Positions 15,342 through 23,071 of a stretch of 39,378 nt of DNA are shown piece after piece (position 1 is the stretch's first letter; each line of letters opens with the position of its first letter). The notes under the pieces were generated by a model. It worked only from the letters and a program-made list of their open reading frames with translations, did no database searches and had not been told where the DNA came from. The position numbers were made by a program, and so were the translations under genes. This DNA is from Nitrospirota bacterium (GTDB lineage Bacteria > Nitrospirota > Nitrospiria > JACQBZ01): NCBI GenBank assembly GCA_016201865.1, contig JACQCA010000044.1:1-39378 (forward strand), in the 5' to 3' direction.

Positions 15342-16076
15342 ATGGCAACGTCAAACGTGCCGCACAGCAAGATGCCGTATTTTGCCTACCTCCTCGTCCT
15401 TGTCCCTTGGCTCACGGAATATCTGGAGGACGGGCATTTAGCGACGAGCCCGCGAGGGTTGATCACGGAACTCACTCTTGCGGTCATCCTTGGAATAGGC
15501 ATTCATATTCTTTTATCCAACCATCGAAAGCTGCTTCAACAGAAAGCCGAGATGGAACGGCTGGCCTATACCGACCCGCTCACAACGCTGGGCAATCCCC
15601 GCGCCTTGGAAGAGGCCCTTGTGAAAGAAATCGCCCGGGCGCGACGGATGGATCGCTTCCTGTCCTGCATCTTCTTCGATCTGGATGATTTCAAAGCGAT
15701 CAATGCCCGATTCGGACACACCGCGGGAAACTCCGTCCTCCAGGTCATCGGCAAATCCGTGCAGGCCGTCATCCGACACGACATGGATCTGGCCTTTCGC
15801 TACGGCGGAGATGAATTTATGATCATCCTTCCGGAAGCGGACAAGGCCCAGGCCTACCTCATTGCCCAACGGCTGCATCAAGCCCTTTCATCCCTCCGGC
15901 CACCCGTGATCCCGATAAGAACGCTTACGGCCAGCATCGGGATCGCACAGCTCCGCCCGGAACAGAATGCGATGGATCTCCTCAGTCTCGTGGACGAGGC
16001 CATGCGTGAGGCCAAAACCCGCGGCAAGAATCTGATTTTTGACGCGGAAGATCTGGAGAAGGATTTAAGTCTCTGA
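15342..16076 (+). CDS. Membrane-anchored diguanylate cyclase (GGDEF)
   Basis: 244 residues. Two N-terminal hydrophobic helices (FAYLLVLVPWLTEYL; LTLAVILGIGIHILL) anchor a cytoplasmic GGDEF domain from about residue 75: LAYTDPLTTLGNPRAL, IFFDLDDFKAINARFGH, then RYGGDEFMIILPEAD. The intact GGDEF signature predicts conversion of two GTP to cyclic di-GMP. The allosteric inhibition site (RxxD, with the Asp five residues before RYGG) reads HDMD, so the Arg is replaced by His and product inhibition may be weak. The sensor part is too small to recognise a ligand fold. Its 3' end overlaps that of lipA by 12 bases on the opposite strand. Confidence 0.92.
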   Translation: MATSNVPHSKMPYFAYLLVLVPWLTEYLEDGHLATSPRGLITELTLAVILGIGIHILLSNHRKLLQQKAEMERLAYTDPLTTLGNPRALEEALVKEIARARRMDRFLSCIFFDLDDFKAINARFGHTAGNSVLQVIGKSVQAVIRHDMDLAFRYGGDEFMIILPEADKAQAYLIAQRLHQALSSLRPPVIPIRTLTASIGIAQLRPEQNAMDLLSLVDEAMREAKTRGKNLIFDAEDLEKDLSL

Positions 16077-16970
16077 CCGGAAGATCAGGGCTTGTTCTTC
16101 CGCATGAAAGGAACTTCGGACGAGCGGACCGGATTCCATATGGCGGAACCCGAGGCGAAGGCCCTCGTCCTTGAGGGCAAGAAACTCGTCGGGAGGGTAA
16201 TACCGGATCACGGGAAGATGTTTCGGGGTGGGCTGTAAATACTGCCCTAACGTCAGAATGTCGCAACCGGCCGCGATCAAATCGGCCATCACGGCGTGAA
16301 CTTCCTCGGCCGTCTCGCCCAGCCCCAGCATCAGGCCGCTCTTGGCGACCAGGCCGGCCTGCTTGGCCCGCGAAATCAGATCAAGACTCCAGGCGTATTT
16401 TCCCTGCGGACGGACGGAGCGATAAAGGCGCGGAACCGTCTCGGTGTTGTGATTTAAAATATCCGGCCAAGCCAAAAACACCTCGGTCTGCGCGCTACGC
16501 GAACCTTTAAAATCCGGAATCAAGACCTCAACCGTGCAGTCGTGGAGCTTCCGGACTTCTCGAATCGCCTCGGCAAAGATTCCCGCGCCGCCGTCGGGCA
16601 ATTCGTCCCGATTCACCGAGGTGATCACGGTATGGCGGAGGTTCAGGGCCTTCACCGCCCGGGCCACCCGTTTCGGCTCATCCCGGTCCGGCTCGATCGG
16701 CCGCCCCGTGGCCACGGCGCAAAACCCGCAGCTCCGCGTGCAGACATCCCCCAGGATCATGAAGGTGGCCGTTCCCCGATTCCAACAGTCCCACAGATTC
16801 GGACAGCGGGCTTCTTCGCAAACCGTATGAAGCCGAAGGTCCTGCACCAGGCCTTTCATCCGCCGGTAGCGCGGACCCGAATCGATCCGAACCTTAAACC
16901 AGTCCGGCAAGCGGGGAGCAGATTTTAAATCCGTCCCCCCATTGTCATTGAGAACCGGTAATGAGTTCAT
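16065..16970 (-). CDS. lipA: Lipoyl synthase
   Basis: 301 residues, usual length for LipA. The auxiliary-cluster motif CEEARCPNLWDC (Cx4Cx5C) and the radical-SAM motif CTRSCGFC (CxxxCxxC) are intact, and the RSSFHA segment near the C-terminus carries the Ser that ligates the auxiliary cluster. The enzyme inserts two sulfurs into octanoyl groups of E2/H proteins. GGAG overlapping the stop of the preceding 75-residue gene serves as ribosome site. No lipB or glycine-cleavage gene is adjacent in this window. Confidence 0.97.
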   Translation of the reverse strand: MNSLPVLNDNGGTDLKSAPRLPDWFKVRIDSGPRYRRMKGLVQDLRLHTVCEEARCPNLWDCWNRGTATFMILGDVCTRSCGFCAVATGRPIEPDRDEPKRVARAVKALNLRHTVITSVNRDELPDGGAGIFAEAIREVRKLHDCTVEVLIPDFKGSRSAQTEVFLAWPDILNHNTETVPRLYRSVRPQGKYAWSLDLISRAKQAGLVAKSGLMLGLGETAEEVHAVMADLIAAGCDILTLGQYLQPTPKHLPVIRYYPPDEFLALKDEGLRLGFRHMESGPLVRSSFHAEEQALIFRSET

Positions 16971-16979
16971 CGTCCGGCT

Positions 16980-17207
16980 CTACTCCAGTTCCTCAATGAT
17001 GGACTCAATCATGTCCTTGTTGATCGCCATGAACGGGATCACCTCTTTTGAAGCGTCGATTCGGACATCGGTCAGACTAACAAACTTTTGATTATCTTCG
17101 TTCATGACATCCGAGACACGCTTGCGCATGGGAGGAATGAGGAGATCCCCTTTATAGTTCCCGTTGACTGTTCTGACCTTCACACGCACTTTTTTACCGG
17201 TAGTCAT
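16980..17207 (-). CDS. Small conserved protein, function unknown
   Basis: 75 residues, ATG preceded by GGAGGG nine bases upstream. The sequence VRVKVRTVNGNYKGDLLIPP, then RVSDVMNED, then KFVSLTDVRID and VPFMAINKDMIESI-like ending looks like a compact beta-barrel of the kind annotated as small DUF proteins (DUF6812-like is my best guess). It is cytoplasmic by composition. It sits between the tiny ribosomal peptide gene and lipA, and probably shares their transcript. Here the fourth segment reads VIPFMAINKDMIESI. Confidence 0.72.
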   Translation of the reverse strand: MTTGKKVRVKVRTVNGNYKGDLLIPPMRKRVSDVMNEDNQKFVSLTDVRIDASKEVIPFMAINKDMIESIIEELE

Positions 17208-17228
17208 CTTGGTTTTCCCTCCAGACTC

Positions 17229-17245
17229 GGCGGATTCGGTCCGCC
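17229..17245. other. Short perfect hairpin between two small genes
   Basis: Six-base arms GGCGGA/TCCGCC around a five-base loop. Together with a second hairpin at 17286-17300 (CAGGGT/ACCCTG, three-base loop), it occupies the 124-base gap between the 31-residue gene and the 75-residue gene. Neither is followed directly by a T-run, so they may be processing or partial termination elements rather than strong terminators. Confidence 0.35.
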
Positions 17246-17331
17246 CCGCCCTCCGAATTTGAGAATAAAAATGGTCTCCCGACTCCAGGGTTGGACCCTG
17301 TCCCGCCGAAAGCCGGACGCCTGTTCCGGGT

Positions 17332-17427
17332 CTATCGTTTCTTTCGCTGATGACGCATCTTCTTGCGGAGCTTGCGGTATTTGTGCTTGCGCATCTTCTT
17401 CCGTCGCTTCTTGACCACCCGGGACAT
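17332..17427 (-). CDS. Tiny ribosomal protein, bS22 / AURKAIP1-COX24 type (31 residues)
   Basis: The peptide begins MSRVVKKRRKKMRKHKYRKL and ends in RHQRKKR; 20 of 31 residues are Lys or Arg and two are His. The layout (VxKKRRKxMxKxKxRKLxxxxRxxRR) matches mycobacterial bS22 and the AURKAIP1/COX24 domain of the mitochondrial small-subunit protein mS38, which sit near the decoding site. The start has an ideal AGGAGGAG a few bases upstream and its own promoter 23-51 bases upstream. These small proteins are often missed in annotation because of their length. The neighbours (universal stress protein, lipA) do not inform its role. Localisation on the ribosome is inferred from the family. Confidence 0.88.
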   Translation of the reverse strand: MSRVVKKRRKKMRKHKYRKLRKKMRHQRKKR

Positions 17428-17449
17428 AGACTCCTCCTATGGAACCCGT

Positions 17450-17478
17450 ATTCTAACGACTTTCTTGTTGAAAGGCAA
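17450..17478 (-). promoter_or_regulatory. Promoter for the bS22-like gene
   Basis: Minus strand: TTGCCT (17478-17473), 17-base spacer, TAGAAT (17455-17450). Predicted start near 17443, just upstream of AGGAGGAG (about 17438-17430). Confidence 0.55.
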
Positions 17479-17507
17479 ATTCTCTTCTATTCTATTCAGA
17501 GATCCTC

Positions 17508-18455
17508 TCATCCCTGGCCGCGGGCTTTCACCGGCCGTTTGGCCGAGGGCCGTTCACGGACCAGGAGGACCGGACAGTTTCCATACTCGATCACCTTGAG
17601 CGGAACGCTGCCCAAGAAGAACCGTTTGACGGCCGAGCTGCCGCTGGCGCCCATCACCACGATGTCGTGATCCTTCGCCTCGTCGATGATCACCTCGGAG
17701 GGGCGGCCGACACGCGCCTTCACCCGGGCCCGGATCCCCAACTGGGCCAGGATCATCTCGGCCCGCCGCCCCTGTTCCTGCGCCGTCTTCTGTTCGGCCT
17801 TTTCCGGCGCCACGGACAGAATCGTCACCTGCGCATTCAAGGCCTGCGCAATCTGGGCGCCGAACAACTCGGCCTTTTCGGCAAAGGCCGACCCATCGGT
17901 GCAGACGAGAAAATTATGCCCCGGGCGGATATTTTTGGCGATCAAGACCGAACAGGGAGCGAATTCGGCGATTCGAAGCGCCGTGCTCCCGACGAAGTAA
18001 CTGGCAAAGCCTTTGTGCCCGCGGGATCCGGTCAGGATCAGGTCATATCGACCCTGAACGGCCTCCGTCAGGATCTCTTCCGCCGATTCGCCCTCACGGA
18101 GCTTCAGCCGCACGTGCGCCGGGCGGCGGCCGATCAGATGCAGCTCGACGCCCCCTTCCGACGATTCTCGAAAGGTATGACGAACCCCGGCTTCGCCGGA
18201 GGGCAAAAGAGGGACGAGACCGGCCTCGGATAGGATCTCCTTGGCGCGCTTTAAGGACTCGACGCCCGGAATCTCCAGATCCCACTCCCCCATTTTTTTG
18301 CGGGCCGTCGTCAGGTGGATCGAATCGCCGCGGGCGGCCTTCGGACGGACAAAGAGGACCGTAACGTCCGCGTCCAGTTCGTGCGCAAACTTGCCGCCGA
18401 AACGGATCGCCTCTTCGGCGTACGGCTGACCATCGGTGCACATTAAGATTTTCAT
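17508..18455 (-). CDS. Tandem universal stress protein (two UspA domains)
   Basis: 315 residues from the ATG at 18455, which overlaps the transporter stop (ATGA). An upstream in-frame start would add 26 residues inside the transporter gene and is unlikely. Domain one (MKILMCTDGQPYAEEAI ... GSRGHKGFASYFVGST) and domain two (FLVCTDGSAFAEKAELF ... GASGSSAVKRFFLGSV) both keep the Gx2Gx9G(S/T) ATP-binding motif. Tandem Usp proteins are cytoplasmic stress or energy sensors. Coupling to an SLC13-type carrier suggests regulation of that transporter or joint use in starvation; this is inference. Confidence 0.93.
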   Translation of the reverse strand: MKILMCTDGQPYAEEAIRFGGKFAHELDADVTVLFVRPKAARGDSIHLTTARKKMGEWDLEIPGVESLKRAKEILSEAGLVPLLPSGEAGVRHTFRESSEGGVELHLIGRRPAHVRLKLREGESAEEILTEAVQGRYDLILTGSRGHKGFASYFVGSTALRIAEFAPCSVLIAKNIRPGHNFLVCTDGSAFAEKAELFGAQIAQALNAQVTILSVAPEKAEQKTAQEQGRRAEMILAQLGIRARVKARVGRPSEVIIDEAKDHDIVVMGASGSSAVKRFFLGSVPLKVIEYGNCPVLLVRERPSAKRPVKARGQG

Positions 18456-19864
18456 CGCGGCAATCCCAACAGCCTCCAGTAACTTGCGGCGATCAGCAGG
18501 ACCAGCCCCATCGAGACGAGGTTCATCTTCCAACCGGCCCGGACAAAATCGGTTCGCTCAAGGTAACCGCTGCTGTAGACCATGCCGCAGGCCGGAGAGC
18601 CGATCGTGGTCATAAAGGTGAAGGCCGATGCCGCCGCCGTCACCAGGCCCGCGGCGATGACGGACGTCCCCGAGAGATCGGCCATGTGTAATGTGACGGG
18701 GGCCAACAATCCCACCGTGGCGCCGCTGCTCATCACCGAGGCGACGGCCATCGTCAGCAAGGCCACAAAGAACAACAACGGGATTCCGCTCTGCAGTCCG
18801 AAGGGCCTGACCATGCCGAGCACGGCCTGGGCCGTCCAGTTGGCGGCGCCGGTATCCCGCATCGTGATCCCGAGCGAAATGGCGCCCGCATAGATGAGGA
18901 TCACCCCCCAGTTGATCCCCCGGCTGAAGTCTTCCCATCGCGCAATGCCGGACATGAGATAAAGGGAAACGCCGATCATGGCCGTCGTCCCAAGGCCGAT
19001 GCGGTCGCTCACGGTGATCCATAGGCCGACCGTCGTCAGAAAAATACCCACGGTGCACCAATCCTGCGCCGTCATCGTCCCTTCCTCCGCCACGCGCGTT
19101 TTGAGCTGTTCGATGGACCGGCGAAGGTCCGCCACCTCGGGTCGAAAGGTCTTCAGCAACACGAAGGCCGCGACGGGAATCTGAAGAAGGACCATAGGAT
19201 AGAGATACTCCATCCAATGGAGATAGCTCACTTGCAGACCGAAGAGCTGTTTCCAGTAGGCCAGAACGATGGCGTTGCGGGCCCCGCCGGAGGGACTGCC
19301 GACGCCGGCCGCAACGGCGCCGTACGCGATCGCGAGCAGGACGAGCGCCGACAGATTCCTAAGCCGCCGCGGCTCCGGCGCGGCGGCCGCCACCAGGGTC
19401 ATCCCGACTGGCATCATCATCGCCACCACCGTATGCTCTCCGATAAACGACGCGATCAGCGCCGAGACCGCGATCAAGCCGACCACCACCCGTTCAATGC
19501 GGGGACCGGTGACCCGCACGATCGCAAGCGCCAGTCGTTTGTCCAGCTTCTGTTTCACGATCGTCTCGGCGATCATCAGCGAGCCCATGATGAAGAGCAG
19601 CGAATCGCTGATGAAAGAGCGCGACACGTCCATCGGACCGGCAATGCCCAGAAGCACTTCGAACACGCCGATCAGAATCGCCACGGTCGGCAGCGGCATG
19701 GGTTCCGTGACAAAGAACAGGACGGCGACGGCCGCGATCGCCAACGACTTCTGACCCGGCGCCGTCAAGCCGGCGGGAGGCGGTAAAAGCAGGAGGAGCC
19801 CGCCCAGGAGAAAACCCACCACGATCCATCGCCGCTTGAACAGAAGCTCGACCAGGGCCCTCAT
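18452..19864 (-). CDS. SLC13/DASS-family anion transporter
   Basis: 470 residues with 11-12 hydrophobic helices. FVTEPMPLPTVAILI and SLLFIMGSLMIAETIVKQKL are typical of the divalent anion:Na+ symporter family, as are the helical-hairpin loops (SFIGEHTVVAMMMPVG; later ASVMSSGATVGLLAPV). The first hairpin, which usually reads SNTA for Na+ coordination, is GEHT here, and the second has SSGAT, so the ion coupling or substrate may differ from the classical dicarboxylate/sulfate carriers. GGAGAGG precedes the ATG. The universal stress protein gene is translationally coupled downstream. Confidence 0.87.
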   Translation of the reverse strand: MRALVELLFKRRWIVVGFLLGGLLLLLPPPAGLTAPGQKSLAIAAVAVLFFVTEPMPLPTVAILIGVFEVLLGIAGPMDVSRSFISDSLLFIMGSLMIAETIVKQKLDKRLALAIVRVTGPRIERVVVGLIAVSALIASFIGEHTVVAMMMPVGMTLVAAAAPEPRRLRNLSALVLLAIAYGAVAAGVGSPSGGARNAIVLAYWKQLFGLQVSYLHWMEYLYPMVLLQIPVAAFVLLKTFRPEVADLRRSIEQLKTRVAEEGTMTAQDWCTVGIFLTTVGLWITVSDRIGLGTTAMIGVSLYLMSGIARWEDFSRGINWGVILIYAGAISLGITMRDTGAANWTAQAVLGMVRPFGLQSGIPLLFFVALLTMAVASVMSSGATVGLLAPVTLHMADLSGTSVIAAGLVTAAASAFTFMTTIGSPACGMVYSSGYLERTDFVRAGWKMNLVSMGLVLLIAASYWRLLGLPR

Positions 19865-19929
19865 GCCTCTCCATGGTCTGCCGATCGTCTAAAGCGCGCA
19901 TCCGGCTCTGCCGGCGCAAACTGGGTAGT

Positions 19930-19958
19930 TTCCTAACACACCGTTCGAGGCTTGTCAA
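19930..19958 (-). promoter_or_regulatory. Promoter for the transporter-Usp operon
   Basis: Minus strand: perfect TTGACA (19958-19953), 17-base spacer, TAGGAA (19935-19930). The -10 is weak. Predicted leader about 58 bases, divergent from the lipoprotein-nadB promoter. Confidence 0.45.
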
Positions 19959-19975
19959 GAACAATCGCTGCGGCC

Positions 19976-20004
19976 TTGACCTTTCCCGGAACCCACCGTA
20001 TAAT
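19976..20004 (+). promoter_or_regulatory. Promoter placing the transcription start on the ATG of the lipoprotein gene
   Basis: TTGACC (19976-19981), 17-base spacer, perfect TATAAT (19999-20004). Seven bases on is the A of the ATG at 20011, and nothing resembling a ribosome site lies between. A leaderless mRNA is predicted. Confidence 0.75.
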
Positions 20005-20010
20005 GCCGTC

Positions 20011-20478
20011 ATGTTTGGTCAAAACGGATTCGCGTTCGCTCTCTTGATCGCGAGTCTTCTCGCAACGGCCGGATGCGAACAGCCGCCGGTCAAACCTACC
20101 GAAGATTCGAGGCGCCTGCAGCAGATCGATGCCTTCATCGAAGGTCTGCGTTCGGCCTACGAGGGCCGCAACATTCAATCCTTCTCGGCAGGGTATCCGA
20201 GCGAGCGCCAAAACGATCTGAAGACGATCGCTTCGGCCTTGGATTCAATGACATCCCCTCGTCTGGATTTCATCATCGATCGGATCGTGCTTCAAGGCGA
20301 AACCGTCCGGGTGGCGCTCCACTGGGAGCTGCGGTGGCAATCGGCCAAAGACCTCCCGGTCAAGCAACGCGGCAACGCTCTTTTTCAATTCGCCGGCAAG
20401 TCCGATCTCCGTCTTCAAACCATCGAAGGCGACAATCCCTTCATGGCCGCCGCGTCCGTTGCGACTCCCGCTCCATGA
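20011..20478 (+). CDS. Small lipoprotein, possibly NTF2-like
   Basis: 155 residues from the ATG at 20011; an earlier in-frame start would lie upstream of the promoter. FAFALLIASLLATAGC is a lipoprotein signal peptide. The mature part has a helix (RLQQIDAFIEGLRSAYEGRN) followed by strands (LDFIIDRIVLQGETVRVALHWELRW), a helix-then-curved-sheet order seen in NTF2/SnoaL-like domains; this is a tentative fold guess. The stop overlaps the nadB start (ATGA), so a lipoprotein and an NAD biosynthetic enzyme are translationally coupled, for no obvious reason. Confidence 0.75.
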   Translation: MFGQNGFAFALLIASLLATAGCEQPPVKPTEDSRRLQQIDAFIEGLRSAYEGRNIQSFSAGYPSERQNDLKTIASALDSMTSPRLDFIIDRIVLQGETVRVALHWELRWQSAKDLPVKQRGNALFQFAGKSDLRLQTIEGDNPFMAAASVATPAP

Positions 20479-22091
20479 CCCCGCCTGTCCGACGAGATCT
20501 CTCGTTTGATATGACCGATTACCTTGTCATCGGCAGCGGCATCGCCGGCCTTCGCGCAGCCATCGAACTGGGACAACACGGCCGAGTCCTCATCGTCAAC
20601 AAAGGGAATCCTCCGGAAAGCGCCTCCGAATTTGCCCAGGGCGGGATCGCGGTCGCCCTGGATCCGGAGGACAGCGTGGAGGCGCACATGGCCGACACGC
20701 TTCAGGCCGGCAAAGGCCTCTGCCGACCGGAAGCGGTCGAGATTCTCGTCAGCGAAGGGCCCGCCCGGGTCCAAGAATTGATCCGGTGGGGCGCTCAATT
20801 CGATCGACAACGGGACCGTTATGTTCTGGCCAAAGAGGCCGCTCACAGCTCCGCCCGGATCCTGCGGGCACGGGGAGACGCGACCGGGACCGAGATCATG
20901 CGCGCCCTGCTGGCCCGAGCGGAGCAGACCCCCTCCATCCGTTGGCTGACCGGATATTTCACGGCCGATCTGCTCATGGACGAGGGGCGGTGCATCGGGG
21001 CCGTGCTGCTCTCCGATTCCGACCGGATTCGGGTGGTCGGGGCCGACGCTGTGGCGCTGGCCACGGGGGGCGCCGGGCAGGTTTATTCACGCACCACCAA
21101 CCCCCCCGTCGCCACCGGAGACGGGATGGCCATGGCCTACCGTGCGGGGTGCGTCCTCGAGGACATGGAATTCGTCCAATTTCATCCGACATCGCTCGCG
21201 CTTCCCCAGGCTCCGGCCTTTCTGCTGACCGAAGCCATGCGGGGCGAGGGGGCCGTTCTGCGCAATCCGCGGGGCGAGGCCTTCATGAAGCGATACGATC
21301 CCGCCGGGGAATTAGCAACGCGGGATATCGTCAGCCGGGCGATCTGGCAGGAGATGCAGACCGGCCAGGTCTCTCATGTCTACCTGGACGTCACCCACCT
21401 GGACGCCGCCTTTATCCGGGAACGATTCCCTACCATCACCCGGACCTGTCTCCGCTACGGTCTCGACATCACGAAGACGCCCATTCCCGTGGCCCCGAGC
21501 GCCCATTTCATGATCGGCGGGGTCAAGACCTCCCTGATCGGGGAGACCTCCCTCGAGGGATTATATGCCGCGGGGGAGGCGGCCTGCAGTGGCGTCCACG
21601 GCGCGAACCGGCTGGCGAGCAATTCCCTGTTGGAAGGACTGGTCTTCGGGGCTCGGGCGGGGGCCGCGATCGCATCCGCCCGAAAGCGCGCGGTCGAACG
21701 CCCGCGGCTTGAATCCGTTGCCGGCCCGCGCCTGTCCGAATGGATTGCGGAACGATCGTTCTTTCCGACCGGGATCGAGACGGCGATGCACCGCCTCCGG
21801 GAAACGATGTGGAATCAGGTCGGCATCGTTCGGGACGGGACCTCGCTCGCCGACGCGTTAAAGTCCTTGGACGGTTGGATATCCCTCTCCGCAGTTCCTA
21901 TCGCTTCCCAATCGGAAGGGGAATTTAAGAATCAGGTCACGGTGGCGGTGTTGATCGCGCGGGCGGCCCTACTGCGGAAGAGCAGCGTCGGGGCGCATTA
22001 CCGCTCGGATGATCCCGGACCGGGAAAATCCCCGGAGTCTCGTCATATCGCATTCCGACTTTTCGATCATCCGGAGGGTTACTGGGCGTAG
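20475..22091 (+). CDS. nadB: L-aspartate oxidase
   Basis: 538 residues from the ATG at 20475, which overlaps the lipoprotein stop; the second in-frame ATG at 20511 would start at MTDYLVIGSG and is an alternative. YLVIGSGIAGLRAAIEL binds FAD; SASEFAQGGIAVALDPEDS, HSSARILRARGDATG and EFVQFHPTSLALPQ are conserved active-site regions; GGVKTSLIGETSLEGLYAAGEA and HGANRLASNSLLEGLVFG are the C-terminal FAD signatures. The enzyme oxidises aspartate to iminoaspartate, the first step of de novo NAD synthesis with NadA (not in this window). Its last 13 bases overlap the convergent transglycosylase gene. Confidence 0.97.
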   Translation: MTPPVRRDLSFDMTDYLVIGSGIAGLRAAIELGQHGRVLIVNKGNPPESASEFAQGGIAVALDPEDSVEAHMADTLQAGKGLCRPEAVEILVSEGPARVQELIRWGAQFDRQRDRYVLAKEAAHSSARILRARGDATGTEIMRALLARAEQTPSIRWLTGYFTADLLMDEGRCIGAVLLSDSDRIRVVGADAVALATGGAGQVYSRTTNPPVATGDGMAMAYRAGCVLEDMEFVQFHPTSLALPQAPAFLLTEAMRGEGAVLRNPRGEAFMKRYDPAGELATRDIVSRAIWQEMQTGQVSHVYLDVTHLDAAFIRERFPTITRTCLRYGLDITKTPIPVAPSAHFMIGGVKTSLIGETSLEGLYAAGEAACSGVHGANRLASNSLLEGLVFGARAGAAIASARKRAVERPRLESVAGPRLSEWIAERSFFPTGIETAMHRLRETMWNQVGIVRDGTSLADALKSLDGWISLSAVPIASQSEGEFKNQVTVAVLIARAALLRKSSVGAHYRSDDPGPGKSPESRHIAFRLFDHPEGYWA

Positions 22092-22819
22092 GCCACCCGA
22101 TAGCGGCGGGCATCCTGATACTGTTCCGGGACGTTGGTATAGGTCACGCGGCCGTCGGAGGAGAAGACTTTATAGACGGGCTTTCGGGAGGGCTCTTTTC
22201 CACGATAGGTTTTATAGGCCGCCATCACTTTCCGAACATACCGCTGCGTCTTTTCAATGGGCGGAACCCGGCCGTACTGCTCGACCGCCTTCGCGCCGGC
22301 GTGATAGGCCGCGAGCGTGAGCGTCAGGTCTCCGTTAAAACGGTCCAGCAATTGGCTGAGATGCTTGACGCCCCCGGAAATATTTTCGGTCGGGTTAAAC
22401 GGGTTTTGGACTCCCAAGGTCGAAGCCGTGGCCGGCATGAGCTGCATCAGCCCCATCGCGCCGGCCCCCGAGACCGCCCGAGGGTCGAAATCCGATTCCA
22501 CCTTGATCACGGCCTTGACCAGGGCCGGATCGACCCGGTAACGGCGGGACGCACTCAGGATCGTCTGGCGGATCTCGACAGGGCTGGGCGGGGCGATGGA
22601 GGCCGGATCCTGAACGCGTCGGTACCGCGGATCGGTCGGCACATTGGTATAATGAATCACGCCGTCGGCATCGATGAACTGATAAACCTCACCAAAAACC
22701 GGCTCCACCGTTACGGTCAGGCCGGAAATCATCAGGACCGCAACAAACGCAGCCCATCTGCAATCGCCTAACCGCACGAGAGGACTCCTCAATCTTCTCA
22801 ACCGATTCGTCGCTCGCAT
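22079..22819 (-). CDS. Lytic transglycosylase (SLT domain flanked by two DUF4124-like segments)
   Basis: 246 residues from the ATG at 22819. A GTG at 22855 would extend the frame but lies upstream of the predicted transcription start. A signal anchor (WAAFVAVLMISGLTVTV) is followed by a DUF4124-like strand motif (VYQFIDADGVIHYTNVP). The SLT catalytic domain then holds VIKVESDFDPRAVS with the catalytic Glu, AMGLMQLMPATA and LTLAAYHAGAKAVEQYG. A second copy of the strand motif, VYKVFSSDGRVTYTNVP, closes the protein. SLT enzymes cleave peptidoglycan between MurNAc and GlcNAc in the periplasm. The duplicated flanking motif is noteworthy. Confidence 0.92.
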   Translation of the reverse strand: MRATNRLRRLRSPLVRLGDCRWAAFVAVLMISGLTVTVEPVFGEVYQFIDADGVIHYTNVPTDPRYRRVQDPASIAPPSPVEIRQTILSASRRYRVDPALVKAVIKVESDFDPRAVSGAGAMGLMQLMPATASTLGVQNPFNPTENISGGVKHLSQLLDRFNGDLTLTLAAYHAGAKAVEQYGRVPPIEKTQRYVRKVMAAYKTYRGKEPSRKPVYKVFSSDGRVTYTNVPEQYQDARRYRVAYAQ

Positions 22820-22845
22820 CCGCAAACAGGCTCCGAATTCAATTA

Positions 22846-22874
22846 AGCGTACCACTTCGCCGTAACGGTGTCAA
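22846..22874 (-). promoter_or_regulatory. Promoter for the lytic transglycosylase gene
   Basis: Minus strand: perfect TTGACA (22874-22869), 17-base spacer, TACGCT (22851-22846). Predicted start near 22839, which favours the ATG at 22819. Confidence 0.5.
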
Positions 22875-22973
22875 CGTGCCGGAACTCGATGGGGGAGGGG
22901 GTCAGGGGGAAGAGTCAGGATCTCCCATCGACGTTGGCAAGCGCGGGGTGAACCTGCGCGAGCGAATCGAAAC

Positions 22974-23002
22974 TTGACTGAAAAATACGATCATTTTATA
23001 AT
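22974..23002 (+). promoter_or_regulatory. Promoter for hsp20-clpB
   Basis: TTGACT (22974-22979), 17-base spacer, perfect TATAAT (22997-23002). Predicted start near 23009 with a leader of about 63 bases. No CIRCE inverted repeat and no sigma32-like box were seen nearby; the housekeeping consensus is strong. Confidence 0.75.
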
Positions 23003-23071
23003 GAAACTGCATTACGATCCGGCAGGCTTTGCAGCGGACCGTTCGGGATGGATGCACAAAAGGAGTCAGTC

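Noticed and set aside
22860-23071. CIRCE or sigma32 control of hsp20-clpB
   Set aside because: No TTAGCACTC-N9-GAGTGCTAA repeat; the promoter matches the housekeeping consensus.
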